A stretch of 64,000 nucleotides of DNA from an uncultured Clostridia bacterium (GCA_944384855.1 CALWUY010000050.1:162619-226618); one strand, 5' to 3'; positions 9,171 through 17,647 are shown, counted from the stretch's first letter. The notes: generated by a model from the letters alone, not told the origin. Made by a program: numbers and translations.

Positions 9171-9202
9171 AAGCGCGGACGGATTATGTCACGCCCGCGC
9201 TT
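9171..9202 (-). terminator. perR-rubrerythrin operon terminator
   Basis: Stem AAGCGCGG/CCGCGCTT with additional inner pairing, followed on the minus strand by TTTTTAATTTTAA; 67 nt past the rubrerythrin stop. Confidence 0.75.
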
Positions 9203-9269
9203 CTGAGTTGTAAACGGGCGGCTGTGGGTCGCCTGCCGGCAAAACGCCCAAATATTGCCTGTTAACCCA

Positions 9270-9812
9270 TTACTTGAAATATCTGTTTAAAAGTCCCTCG
9301 AAAGCCTTGCCGTGCCGTGCTTCGTCGCGCGCCATCTCATGAACGGTGTCATGTATAGCGTCGAGGCCTAATTCCTTTGCAAGCTTTGCAAGCTCGAATT
9401 TGCCCATTGTGGCGCCGTTTTCGGCGTCTACGCGCATTTCAAGGTTTTTCTTTGTGCTGTCGGTGACAACTTCACCTAAAAGCTCTGCGAATTTAGCCGC
9501 GTGCTCGGCTTCTTCCAGGGCGGCTTTTTCCCAGTAAAGACCGATTTCGGGATATCCTTCCCTGTGCGCTACACGTGACATTGCAAGATACATACCTACT
9601 TCTGAACACTCGCCGTTGAAGTTTTCGCGGAGACCTTCGATAATTCTTTCGTCAACGCCCTTGGCGATTCCTACCACATGCTCGGCCGCCCAGGTCTTCT
9701 CGCCTGACTGTTCCTGGAATTTGGATGCGGGAGCCTGGCAGATAGGGCATTTTTCCGGCGCTGAATCTCCCTCGTGAATATAACCGCATACAAGACATAC
9801 ATACTTTTTCAT
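9270..9812 (-). CDS. rbr: Reverse-type rubrerythrin (rubredoxin domain first)
   Basis: This is a 180-aa non-haem di-iron peroxide-scavenging protein. A rubredoxin-like Fe(Cys)4 domain is at the N-terminus (CLVCGYIH near residue 5, CPICQAP near 22), followed by a ferritin-like four-helix domain. That domain carries the di-iron ligands in [22 protein letters not shown] and [13 protein letters not shown]. The domain order is the reverse of classical rubrerythrin and matches the oxygen-inducible revRbr of clostridia. The ATG at 9812 is chosen because GGAGG lies 8 nt upstream; the longer TTG reading would start in the SD. The start comes 1 nt after the perR stop, and the SD lies inside the perR tail, so the two genes form a translationally coupled operon, probably PerR-controlled. 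Confidence 0.95.
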   Translation of the reverse strand: MKKYVCLVCGYIHEGDSAPEKCPICQAPASKFQEQSGEKTWAAEHVVGIAKGVDERIIEGLRENFNGECSEVGMYLAMSRVAHREGYPEIGLYWEKAALEEAEHAAKFAELLGEVVTDSTKKNLEMRVDAENGATMGKFELAKLAKELGLDAIHDTVHEMARDEARHGKAFEGLLNRYFK

Positions 9813-9813
9813 T

Positions 9814-10209
9814 TTAATTTCCTCCAATATTTAAATTTTGTTTTTTGCATTTTTTACAGATACCGTAAATTACATAAATTGAAGTTTCGGGTGAAAAACC
9901 GTGTTCCGACGCGAGCTGACTGAACGCATCTGATTCTAAGACAAGATCTTCAATATTGCCGCAGCACCTGCAGCTTAAATGCAGATGGGGCGAAATATCG
10001 CCGTCATAATGCTCAAATCCGTCGCCAACATCGATTGCCAGTATTTCACCTGTCGCCGCAAGGGCTGAAAGGTTGCGGTATACGGTTCCCAGACTTATAC
10101 TCGGAATCTGTTCGCGTACCTTATTGTAAATCCAATTAGCTGTAGGGTGAGTATCTGTTGAGCGCAAAGCCTGCAAAATAGCTTCACGCTGACGTGAATA
10201 GTTTTTCAT
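9814..10209 (-). CDS. perR: PerR-type Fur-family peroxide-responsive repressor
   Basis: This is a 131-aa Fur-superfamily regulator. The N-terminal winged helix includes [23 protein letters not shown] and the recognition helix [12 protein letters not shown]. The dimerisation part carries the metal-binding [14 protein letters not shown], with structural zinc Cys pairs CRCC and CKKCKK. The co-operonic rubrerythrin argues for PerR rather than Fur or Zur. The ATG at 10209 is preferred over TTG 10221: GGGTGA serves as the SD and the family starts near KNYSRQR. A palindromic operator overlaps the likely transcription start, consistent with autoregulation. Confidence 0.92.
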   Translation of the reverse strand: MKNYSRQREAILQALRSTDTHPTANWIYNKVREQIPSISLGTVYRNLSALAATGEILAIDVGDGFEHYDGDISPHLHLSCRCCGNIEDLVLESDAFSQLASEHGFSPETSIYVIYGICKKCKKQNLNIGGN

Positions 10210-10224
10210 TAAATCACCCAAATC

Positions 10225-10237
10225 AGTAATGATTACT
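10225..10237 (-). promoter_or_regulatory. PerR-type operator of the perR-rbr operon
   Basis: AGTAAT-n-ATTACT, a perfect 6-1-6 palindrome with the spacing of Fur/PerR boxes. It lies immediately downstream of the -10 element, where binding would block transcription of perR and rbr. Confidence 0.6.
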
Positions 10238-10242
10238 ATTTT

Positions 10243-10270
10243 ATTATAATCGTTTTTTTCGTTTTGTCAA
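10243..10270 (-). promoter_or_regulatory. perR-rbr promoter
   Basis: Consensus TTGACA (10270-10265), 16-nt spacer, TATAAT (10248-10243) on the minus strand. Confidence 0.8.
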
Positions 10271-10288
10271 GAGTTTTTTTTAATTTTC

Positions 10289-10317
10289 TTGACATTTTTT
10301 TCACAAACTATTATTAT
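10289..10317 (+). promoter_or_regulatory. rex promoter
   Basis: TTGACA (10289-10294), 17-nt spacer, TATTAT (10312-10317). It is back-to-back with the perR promoter, the two -35 boxes being 18 nt apart. Confidence 0.75.
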
Positions 10318-10353
10318 TTATATGTAGACAGCATTTAAAGGAGGCATATTATT

Positions 10354-11055
10354 ATGATTGAAAATACACAAAAAAATAATAAATCCGATAATGCGGTTAG
10401 AATCAAAAAAAATACTTCGTCTGCTATTTCGGATTCGGTAATAAAGCGGCTTCCGAGATATCACAGATTTTTAAGCGAACTTAAAAAGGCCGGCGTTACA
10501 AGAATTTCTTCCCGTGAGTTATCCGAACGTATGGGCGTTACCGCAAGCCAGATAAGGCAGGACCTTAACTGTTTCGGAGGATTCGGCCAGCAGGGATACG
10601 GGTATAATATAGATATTCTCCTGTTCGAGATTACCAGAATTTTAGGCCTTGATAAACCTAAAAATACTATACTCATAGGCATGGGTAATCTCGGACGCGC
10701 TATAACTATGCATATTAATTTTGAGACTAAAGGATTCAGATTACTGGGCCTTTTTGACCGCAAAGAGTCGCTTGTAGGGCAAATGGTAAAAAATATGCCT
10801 ATCAGAAGCACCGCTACTATTGATGAATTCTGCCGGGAAAATCTCCCTGAAGTGGCAATACTCTGCATTCCGAAAGATCAGGCGGAGCCTGTCTGCGATC
10901 AGCTTGTGAAATTGGGAATTAAAGGATTTTGGAATTTCAGCCATTATGACCTTGCCGTAAAGTATCCCGATGTCAAGGTTGAAAATGTACATTTCGGCGA
11001 CAGTCTTATGACTCTTTCATACCGGCTTGAGAGCAGCAGAAAGCAAGAAATATAA
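10354..11055 (+). CDS. rex: Redox-sensing transcriptional repressor Rex
   Basis: This is a 233-aa homodimeric repressor that senses the NADH/NAD+ ratio and controls fermentative and reductive pathways. An N-terminal winged helix (residues about 30-95) has SDSVIKRLPRYHRFL and ASQIRQDLNCFGGFGQQGYGY. The Rossmann domain has the dinucleotide motif IGMGNLGRAI near residue 108, and a C-terminal helix swaps into the partner (VHFGDSLMTLSYRLE). The first about 27 residues, rich in Asn and Lys, are longer than usual. The ATG at 10354 follows AGGAGG. It diverges from the perR-rbr operon and ends at its own terminator. nifJ in this window is a plausible target. Confidence 0.97.
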   Translation: MIENTQKNNKSDNAVRIKKNTSSAISDSVIKRLPRYHRFLSELKKAGVTRISSRELSERMGVTASQIRQDLNCFGGFGQQGYGYNIDILLFEITRILGLDKPKNTILIGMGNLGRAITMHINFETKGFRLLGLFDRKESLVGQMVKNMPIRSTATIDEFCRENLPEVAILCIPKDQAEPVCDQLVKLGIKGFWNFSHYDLAVKYPDVKVENVHFGDSLMTLSYRLESSRKQEI

Positions 11056-11113
11056 TTTAATTTTAACTGTCAAAACAAAATGTGCCAATATTATGAAGTT
11101 AAATATATAAACT

Positions 11114-11160
11114 AAAGCAACAGAGCGAAAATAAAATTTCGGTACTCTGTTGCTTTTTTT
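11114..11160 (+). terminator. rex terminator
   Basis: Stem AAAGCAACAGAG/CTCTGTTGCTTT with a 19-nt loop and a seven-T tail. Confidence 0.85.
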
Positions 11161-11203
11161 ATCAATTGTATAATTATAACTAAAGTTATAAAAATCAGAT
11201 AAA

Positions 11204-11218
11204 TTATAATCATTGTAA
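11204..11218. promoter_or_regulatory. Per-box-like word upstream of the XRE gene
   Basis: TTATAAT-C-ATTGTAA agrees with the B. subtilis Per box (TTATAATnATTATAA) at all but one fixed position. The surrounding 11161-11280 stretch is extremely AT-rich and contains several other TTATAA words, so chance is a real alternative. Confidence 0.35.
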
Positions 11219-11301
11219 ATTATAAAAAATTATAATTTCACCTATAATTTAAAATATCGTTATAATTATTTATAATAATTTTAAAAGAGGTGTTATTTAC
11301 A

Positions 11302-11628
11302 GTGAAGGAAAATGATTATCTGATATCTATGGGAGCGAGAATTTCATCCTGCAGAAAGGAGAAAAAGTTAACTCAGGAGCAGCTTGCTGAAATAATAGGT
11401 GTTTCCCTGCAAACCGTATCCAATATTGAATGCGGCAAAAAGGCTGCAAGACCTGAAAATATTGCAAAAATCTGTAACGCTTTGGATTCCACCGCAGACT
11501 ATATTCTTTTAGGTAAAAAATCAGAAAGTCAAATGAAAAACATTGTAAAGACAATCTCGCTTCTTCCGGATAAGGAGTTCGGGGTAATAGAAGAAATTGT
11601 AGAACTCCTGCAAAACAGGGCGGTATAG
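11302..11628 (+). CDS. XRE-family HTH regulator
   Basis: A 108-aa cytoplasmic DNA-binding protein with one Cro/C1-type helix-turn-helix (residues about 12-66: ISSCRKEKKLTQEQLAEIIGVS and VSNIECGKKAARPE) and a short helical C-terminal part for dimerisation. The start is taken as GTG 11302, 9 nt after AGAGGTG; a GTG at 11290 sits within that SD. It has a long AT-rich upstream region. It converges tail to tail with a DUF2975 membrane-protein gene, with a single nucleotide between the two stop codons. Its operator and targets cannot be read from the sequence. Confidence 0.85.
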   Translation: MKENDYLISMGARISSCRKEKKLTQEQLAEIIGVSLQTVSNIECGKKAARPENIAKICNALDSTADYILLGKKSESQMKNIVKTISLLPDKEFGVIEEIVELLQNRAV

Positions 11629-11629
11629 T

Positions 11630-12049
11630 TTATTCATTTACGGTTACATAAAGTGCGGCTCTGAGGGAAAAAAGCAGCAGGGCGACAAAAATAAATGTTG
11701 CGCTTACCAGAAAGAAAGGAAAGTAAAAATTTCCGGCGATAAGTGTTATAGCGGCAATAATGATACAGCAAACAGTAATTTTTTTCATCAAAGAAAAGTT
11801 TTCTTCTCTTAAAAGACCTTTTTGAAGTACGTTTTTAAGAAGCTTTCTCAGAAAAATCAGAGCAGCTGCGGCAAACGGTGTACAGGGATAACATGTTACA
11901 AGCACGGTGGCCGCAAGCGATGCGGAACGCCGCATGGTTTCAACGTACCATGAGACCATCCACGGAAGACATACAGTAAAAATCAATAACAGCACAAGAA
12001 AAATATTTGTAACTGTAATTGAAAGTTTTATTGATTTAATTTTATCCAT
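11630..12049 (-). CDS. DUF2975-like integral membrane protein
   Basis: A 139-aa protein with four predicted transmembrane helices (near residues 10-32, 46-66, 90-108 and 112-132) and short basic loops, in the style of the DUF2975 family, whose function is unknown. Family members usually lie next to a small XRE regulator in the same direction; here the XRE gene is adjacent but convergent. The ATG at 12049 follows AGGTG; GTG 12058 would fall in the SD. The family call rests on size, topology and neighbour and is moderate. Confidence 0.6.
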   Translation of the reverse strand: MDKIKSIKLSITVTNIFLVLLLIFTVCLPWMVSWYVETMRRSASLAATVLVTCYPCTPFAAAALIFLRKLLKNVLQKGLLREENFSLMKKITVCCIIIAAITLIAGNFYFPFFLVSATFIFVALLLFSLRAALYVTVNE

Positions 12050-12119
12050 ATAAATCACCTGATTATATATTCTGTAATATAAATATACAACAAAAAAACA
12101 AATTTGTAAATTATTTTTT

Positions 12120-13643
12120 ATGTCGGGAAATATGAAGGAATATTTATTGAAAAGACCTATGCTGATGGGCGCGGTTTTATGCGCGATAATTTCGGTAACT
12201 GGGTATTATTCCGAAACCGCAGTTATCGCTGCCGGAATTTTATTTACCGTTCTGATAGGTTTTATGATAGCTGTAAGAATAAAACCGCAGATACTGTTTT
12301 CTTTGATTTTATGTTTGATAATGCTTGTGAGTACTGTCGTATGCCTGAACCGTGAGGAAAGGCTCAATAAGAACGACGGTGCGGAATATACTGCCGAGGC
12401 GGTGGTATGCAGTATTGAATACAGCAATCCCGGATATAACCGTGCCGTCATGCAGATAAATGATCCGGACGCTTTGGCGGATAAGGCAAAAGTGATATGC
12501 TTTTATGAGCCGGTACATTTGAGTATGGGACAAACAGTCATTGCCGATTTCAAGTTCAGCAGCAATGATTTAGAGTACAGGGCATCGAATATTAGCGAAA
12601 ATATTTTTCTCTCGGCTAACGTAAGCGATATACGCATAATCGAAGACAAAAATGATTATGTGCTCTCGGCGATAGGCAAAATAAGGGATTATATCAGAGA
12701 AACCTTGTTTTCGAACATGGGATATGAGGAAGCATCTACGATGTGCGCTCTGGTATTCGGTGACAGAACCTATTTTACCGATGAATTTTACAATAACGTA
12801 AAAGCTGCCGGAGTAAGTCATGTAATGGTAGTTTCAGGTATGCATCTTTCGGTGCTTGTGCTGTTTGTACTGAAGATAACCGAAAGATTGTTTTATAACA
12901 GATTTGTAAGAGCGTTTACCATGATAGCGGTAGTTATTGCTCTTACGGCAGTATGCGGTTTTACAATGTCGATACTGAGAGCCGGAATTACATATCTGCT
13001 TACTGCATTCGCGCTTTTGTTCAAAAGAGACGGCGATCCGGCCAATACTCTGGGCGGAGCGGTCGTAATAATACTTACATTTTCTCCGTTTGCGGTATTC
13101 AGCATAGCGTTTCAGCTGTCGGTTCTGTCAACATTCGGGATACTGGCGGTATCGGTTCCCGTAACCAGATATTTCGACAGCCGCGGGCTGATAAAGGCCA
13201 AGTATCTGAAAATATTGTTTTCATCTGTGTTAGTTACACTGTCTGCCATGGTTATGACGATGCCGGTGACAATTTATATTTTCGGCTATGTATCTACGAT
13301 TTCCGTGGTCGCGAATATTCTGATATCCTATGCGGTTACACTGGCGCTCAGCATCACGGTTACGGCTTTGGTGGCAAATCTGAAATTTCCGTTTTTATCC
13401 ATGCCGCTGTTTGCGCTGTCCGAAATAACAGTAAGCTATATCAACCGGGTCATAAACGTTCTGGGTTCGCTTGATTTTTCCGTAATTGAAATTCCGCGTC
13501 AGGCTGCGTTCGGAGCTTTTGTTTTAATTATAATAATTTTTTACCCTATGCTTGCTTGTAAAAAAAGGATTGATATGATAAAATTGAAAGAAATGAGAGA
13601 TAAGGTAGAAAAGGAAGGCGGGAAACGCTTAAAATGGCAATAG
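12120..13643 (+). CDS. comEC: ComEC/Rec2-type competence membrane protein lacking the MBL domain
   Basis: A 507-aa polytopic membrane protein. It has an N-terminal pair of helices and a DUF4131-like soluble segment, then the competence domain with VSGMHLSVLV and CGFTMSILRAGITYLL motifs and about eight helices. ComEC forms the channel that passes single-stranded DNA into the cytoplasm during transformation. The usual C-terminal metallo-beta-lactamase domain of 700-800-aa homologues is absent, and the protein ends in a short basic tail. The start is uncertain: ATG 12120 has no good SD, and ATG 12132 is an alternative. The stop overlaps holA by 10 nt, a conserved neighbour pair. Whether the strain is transformable cannot be judged. 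Confidence 0.85.
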   Translation: MSGNMKEYLLKRPMLMGAVLCAIISVTGYYSETAVIAAGILFTVLIGFMIAVRIKPQILFSLILCLIMLVSTVVCLNREERLNKNDGAEYTAEAVVCSIEYSNPGYNRAVMQINDPDALADKAKVICFYEPVHLSMGQTVIADFKFSSNDLEYRASNISENIFLSANVSDIRIIEDKNDYVLSAIGKIRDYIRETLFSNMGYEEASTMCALVFGDRTYFTDEFYNNVKAAGVSHVMVVSGMHLSVLVLFVLKITERLFYNRFVRAFTMIAVVIALTAVCGFTMSILRAGITYLLTAFALLFKRDGDPANTLGGAVVIILTFSPFAVFSIAFQLSVLSTFGILAVSVPVTRYFDSRGLIKAKYLKILFSSVLVTLSAMVMTMPVTIYIFGYVSTISVVANILISYAVTLALSITVTALVANLKFPFLSMPLFALSEITVSYINRVINVLGSLDFSVIEIPRQAAFGAFVLIIIIFYPMLACKKRIDMIKLKEMRDKVEKEGGKRLKWQ

Positions 13644-14689
13644 CGCTTGAAGAGACCCTTAAAAGAAATATATCGCAGAATAAACTTCTGCCGGTTTACA
13701 TACTTTTCGGTGAGGAAGGTTATCTAAAAAAAAATTACAGCGATAAAATCCTGGGACTCATAACCTCTGAGGATGATATTTTCAATTGCGCCAAATTTGA
13801 AGGGAACTGTGATCTGCAGGCCGTTTATGACGCTGTACTGCAGCTTCCGTTTATGGCTGACCGTAAATATATTGAGATTTGCGATTTTGATTTTGAGGCT
13901 TGTTCCAAGACGGATTTTGACAGACTGTGCACAATGATTTCAGAAGTTCCCGACACTGCGGTGCTTGTGCTGAGGTATGATAATACGGAATTTGACAGCA
14001 AAAAAAGCGCGAGATTCAATAAGCTTGTTTCAGTGTGCGAGAAAGCAGGGGGAATAGCCGCAAACTTAAGTCACCGCAAAACATCCGAGCTTGTCAGGAT
14101 GCTCTGCGGCGGCGCTGCGAAGCGGGGCATAAAAATGGAAACGTCGGCAGCCGAGTATCTGGTGCAGACGGCGGGAGAAGATATAAATCTGCTCAAAAAC
14201 GAGCTTGATAAACTCTGTGCATATTCTGCCGGAGGGTTGATAACAAAGCAGACGGTGGAAAATGTTTCGGTAAAGACGGTAGAGGCATCGGTATACAACC
14301 TTTCGGGGCACATTATTCAGTGTGATGTTACAAAAGCGCTGAAGGTTCTTGACGACCTGTTTTTCATGAAGGTTGAGCCTATGGTGATTTTGTACACGGT
14401 GAGTTCGGTATATGTTGATATGATGCGGGTTTTTGCCGCCGGCCGCGAAGTGAGCCGGGATGAGATATCGCAGATGTATTCGTATAAAAACAGAGCTTTT
14501 CTGCTTGACAGAGCGAGAACTAATCTGAGAAAATTTGACGGAAAAAAGTTAAGGCTCAGTCTTGACGCGCTTACAGATGCGGACAACAGTCTTAAGTCTT
14601 TCGGAGCCGACGCGAGAATAGTTCTTGAACAGCTGATTATACGGCTTATATATATAATTGAAAAGGGTGAGTCGGTTGATAAGCCTTGA
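13634..14689 (+). CDS. holA: DNA polymerase III delta subunit
   Basis: A 351-aa clamp-loader subunit that opens the beta sliding clamp. The N-terminal AAA-like domain shows LLPVYILFGEEGYLKKNY and the mid-region the VQTAGEDINLLKNELDKL motif typical of HolA. The C-terminal collar domain contains VEPMVILYTVSSVYVDMMRV and LRKFDGKKLRLSLDALTDAD. Length is normal. The ATG overlaps the end of comEC, with GGCGGGA upstream, so the pair is probably translationally coupled. Confidence 0.93.
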   Translation: MAIALEETLKRNISQNKLLPVYILFGEEGYLKKNYSDKILGLITSEDDIFNCAKFEGNCDLQAVYDAVLQLPFMADRKYIEICDFDFEACSKTDFDRLCTMISEVPDTAVLVLRYDNTEFDSKKSARFNKLVSVCEKAGGIAANLSHRKTSELVRMLCGGAAKRGIKMETSAAEYLVQTAGEDINLLKNELDKLCAYSAGGLITKQTVENVSVKTVEASVYNLSGHIIQCDVTKALKVLDDLFFMKVEPMVILYTVSSVYVDMMRVFAAGREVSRDEISQMYSYKNRAFLLDRARTNLRKFDGKKLRLSLDALTDADNSLKSFGADARIVLEQLIIRLIYIIEKGESVDKP

Positions 14690-15257
14690 TATGCCGGTAA
14701 TAGTGGAGGGCAGATACGATAAAAAAACGCTTGAGAATATAGTGGATACACTCATTATTGCTACAGACGGATTTTCGGTTTTTAAGGATAGGCAAAAATG
14801 TGCGCTGATACGGAGTCTTGCTGAAAAAAACGGTATTATAATAATGACCGATTCCGATTCTGCCGGAGCGGTTATACGGTCATACCTGAAAAAGATAGCC
14901 GGCAGCGCCAGAATAGTAAATGTATACGTTCCCTGCATAAAAGGTAAGGAAAAGCGCAAGCCGTCGCCTTCAAAAGAAGGCTTTTTAGGGGTAGAAGGCA
15001 TGACGGAGGAAGTAATACTGCAGGCGCTTGAAAAAAGCGGAATAACGGGCAGTGCTCAGCTGCGGGAAAAGAAGCGCATTACCAAAAACGATATGTATCT
15101 GTTTGGATTGTCGGGCAGGAAGGATTCTTCGCTTAAGAGGAAAGAACTGCTCAAAAGGCTCGGCCTTCCCGAAAATCTTTCTCCGAGCGCGATGCTTGAT
15201 GTGATAAACGATATGTACGGATACGAACAGTTTGCTGAGGTGATCAAAGATTTCTAA
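14676..15257 (+). CDS. rnmV: Ribonuclease M5 (TOPRIM protein, 5S rRNA maturation)
   Basis: A 193-aa TOPRIM protein resembling RNase M5, which trims precursor 5S rRNA on the ribosome. The TOPRIM catalytic Glu is in VIVEGRYDK near residue 12 and the acidic pair in MTDSDSAG near residue 65. A C-terminal DUF4093-type region follows (EGMTEEVILQALEKSG onward). The start is uncertain: TTG 14676 has GGGTGA 6 nt upstream and overlaps the holA stop; ATG 14691 is possible but lacks an SD. Confidence 0.85.
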   Translation: MISLDMPVIVEGRYDKKTLENIVDTLIIATDGFSVFKDRQKCALIRSLAEKNGIIIMTDSDSAGAVIRSYLKKIAGSARIVNVYVPCIKGKEKRKPSPSKEGFLGVEGMTEEVILQALEKSGITGSAQLREKKRITKNDMYLFGLSGRKDSSLKRKELLKRLGLPENLSPSAMLDVINDMYGYEQFAEVIKDF

Positions 15258-16248
15258 AAAGGGCAATCAAAAGCTGAAGATTATATATGTATCGGATATA
15301 CTTAAAAGATACAGCGACGAGCAGCACCCCTTGAGCGCTGCCGATATTTCGCAAAGACTTCTTGATTATGGCATAGAGTCGGAAAGAAAATCGATATATG
15401 CCGATATAACGGCGCTTGAACAGTACGGCTGTGACATTGTAAAGACTTCAAAGGGCTGGTTTATAGGAGAAAGAGAATTCGAGCTTCCGGAACTTTATTT
15501 GCTGTGCGACGCGGTAAGCTCAGCTAAATTCATAACCGCCAAAAAGACAAGGGAGATACTCGCAAAGCTTTACGGAATGATGAGCGTTTATCAGGCAGGA
15601 AGAAGCCGGAGCAGAGTATATTTCGGCGCGGCGGACAAATCTGTAAACGAAGAGCTTTATTACAATATAGACAAAATCAGCCGCGCGGCAGAAGAGGGAA
15701 AGCAGATAAAACTGAACTATCTGTCAAGAAAACTCGGTTCCGACCGTCAGGTGACCTTTTAAATAAAGGAAATGACGGTAAATCCGTACGCGCTGACCTG
15801 GCAGGATGATCATTATTATCTCATCTGTAATCATGTAAAGTATGACGATCTCATGCATCTGCGTATTGACAGGATAAAGAATGCTGAAATAACCGGCACG
15901 CCGGTGCGAAGCTTCAGTGAGGTAAGCGAATACAGGGAATTTTTTGATGCTGCTGACTACACGGCCAAACTTTTCGGGATGTATTCGGGAAAACTTCAGG
16001 AAATAGAACTTTGCTGCAGTGACCGTATTGCCGAACAGGTGCTTGACCGGTTCGGGGAAGGGGTATTTATAATCCGAAGGGAAGGCGGAGAATTCAAGTT
16101 CAGGGTCAACGCCGCGGTTTCGGACGCTTTGGTTACATGGATAATAAATTACGGACGTGATATAAGGGTGGTATCACCCGAAAGCCTCAAAGAAATGGTT
16201 GTAAGCAGGGCGAAAGAGGTACTTGAAAATTATAAACAGAACGGATAA
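15250..16248 (+). pseudogene. WYL-domain transcriptional regulator, interrupted by an in-frame stop
   Basis: One continuous frame encodes a typical HTH-WYL regulator. The N-terminus reads KLKIIYVSDILKRYSDEQHP and RKSIYADITALEQYGCDI; then comes the WYL domain (KLNYLSRKLG, VNPYALTWQDDHYYLICNH, MHLRIDRI) and a WCX-like C-terminus. Two defects are visible. No ATG/GTG/TTG precedes the conserved N-terminus: after an in-frame TGA at 15241 only ATT 15250 (with GAGGTGA upstream), CTG 15274 and TTG 15331 are available. A TAA at 15760-15762 splits the WYL domain with no frame change. This suggests a decayed gene, a sequencing error, or two fragments that reassemble. It sits within the holA-rsmG run. Confidence 0.75.
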
Positions 16249-16254
16249 CAGAAT

Positions 16255-16935
16255 ATGAGAATGAGGAAAAAGAAAAATCTTGAGGAGCGTTTAGCGGCTG
16301 TATCGGATTATTTATATGTAAGCGATATAGCGCAAGACGAGAGAAATTTTGCCGAGGCGTCAGATAAAAAAGAATATATAGACTTTGAAAAATGGTTTGC
16401 AAATTCAAATCCGCTGTATCTTGAAATCGGCTGCGGAAAGGGGAAATTTGCCTGTGAGTACGCACGGCTTCATCCGAAAATCAATCTGATAGCTATGGAA
16501 AAAAGCGCCAATGTGATAGTCGCTGCCTGCGAGGAGGCCAAAAAAGCGGAGCTCAGAAATTTAAGGTTTATAAAAGTTTCGGCGGAATATACCGAAAGGT
16601 ATATAAAACCGCGGAGCATTGAGAGGATATTTTTAAACTTTTCGTGCCCGTTTCCCAAAAACGCTTATGCGTCCCACAGACTGACCCACCGGAATTTTCT
16701 TGAGATATACAAGCGGATAATGAAAAGAGGGGCGGAAATACATCAGAAAACCGACAATATGCATTTTTTTGAGTTTTCGCTTGAACAGTTTTCGCAGTGC
16801 GGATATACTTTGAAAAATATATCCCTTGACCTGCACGCGAGCGGTTTTGAGGGCAACATTGAAACCGAATACGAGCATAGGTTCGCATCTTTGGGACAAC
16901 CCATTTACAGGCTGGAGGCATATATAAATGACTGA
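16255..16935 (+). CDS. trmB: tRNA (guanine-N7-)-methyltransferase
   Basis: A 226-aa class I SAM enzyme that makes m7G46 in tRNA variable loops. It has the SAM motif LYLEIGCGKGKFACEYA near residue 55, the acidic IAMEKS motif, and the RLTHRNFLEIYKRIM segment. The usual catalytic FSDPWPK is replaced by FSCPFPK, so the Asp and Trp are changed while the rest of the family pattern is intact. The ATG at 16255 has only a weak SD; ATG 16261 is possible. The stop overlaps rsmG by 8 nt. Confidence 0.9.
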   Translation: MRMRKKKNLEERLAAVSDYLYVSDIAQDERNFAEASDKKEYIDFEKWFANSNPLYLEIGCGKGKFACEYARLHPKINLIAMEKSANVIVAACEEAKKAELRNLRFIKVSAEYTERYIKPRSIERIFLNFSCPFPKNAYASHRLTHRNFLEIYKRIMKRGAEIHQKTDNMHFFEFSLEQFSQCGYTLKNISLDLHASGFEGNIETEYEHRFASLGQPIYRLEAYIND

Positions 16936-17647
16936 TTTCAATATAGGGGAAATTGTTCCGCTCTGCGCCGGATTCGGAGTTGATATAGATTCTGATATGT
17001 CAGAAAAACTCAATCTGTACGGCAACCTGTTGCTGGAATGGAACGGAAAAATGAACCTTACTGCTATAACCGAGCCGAAGGATGTGCTTTATAAGCATTT
17101 TTACGACAGCATACTTTTGCTGAAACACTGCAGGCCGGAAACCGGGGCAAAGCTTATTGATGTGGGCACGGGAGCGGGTTTTCCGGGGATGGTGCTGAAA
17201 ATAGTCCGGCCCGACCTGGAAGTTACGCTGCTTGACAGTCTTAACAAAAGGCTTGTCTTTTTAAATGAAGTTATAACCAGGCTTGATTTAAAAAACATCA
17301 AGACGGTTCACTTAAGGGCGGAGGAGGCCGGAAAATCGCAAGCCTACCGTGAAAAATACGATATAGCCGCAGCACGCGCGGTGGCGAGTCTTCCGATACT
17401 GATGGAATACTGCGTTCCGCTGGTAAAAAAAGGCGGGATATTCGCGGCGATGAAGGGTCCGTCCGCGGGTCAGGAGGTCGGGCTTTGCGAAAGAGCGGAA
17501 AAGACGCTCGGAACGGGCAAACCCGATATTATATGCGAAACCCTGACAGGATATGAGCAGCGTGCGTTCGTATTGTACAAAAAAATATCGCAAACACCGT
17601 CAAAATTCCCGAGAAAACCCTCCGATATATCAAAACAGCCGCTTTAA
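16928..17647 (+). CDS. rsmG: 16S rRNA (guanine527-N7)-methyltransferase
   Basis: A 239-aa SAM-dependent enzyme (formerly GidB) that methylates G527 of 16S rRNA. Its loss gives low-level streptomycin resistance in other bacteria. The family motifs are complete: MNLTAITEPKDVLYKHFYDS near residue 40, the SAM loop LIDVGTGAGFPG near 77, LLDSLNKR, and AARAVASL. The C-terminal 20 residues are an unstructured basic tail. GGAGG precedes the ATG, which overlaps trmB. The last codons form part of the intrinsic terminator stem. Confidence 0.96.
   Translation: MTDFNIGEIVPLCAGFGVDIDSDMSEKLNLYGNLLLEWNGKMNLTAITEPKDVLYKHFYDSILLLKHCRPETGAKLIDVGTGAGFPGMVLKIVRPDLEVTLLDSLNKRLVFLNEVITRLDLKNIKTVHLRAEEAGKSQAYREKYDIAAARAVASLPILMEYCVPLVKKGGIFAAMKGPSAGQEVGLCERAEKTLGTGKPDIICETLTGYEQRAFVLYKKISQTPSKFPRKPSDISKQPL

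Noticed and set aside
15760-15762. Recoded or selenocysteine-type stop in the WYL gene
   Set aside because: It is TAA, and no recoding signal is evident; many other genes here end with TAA.
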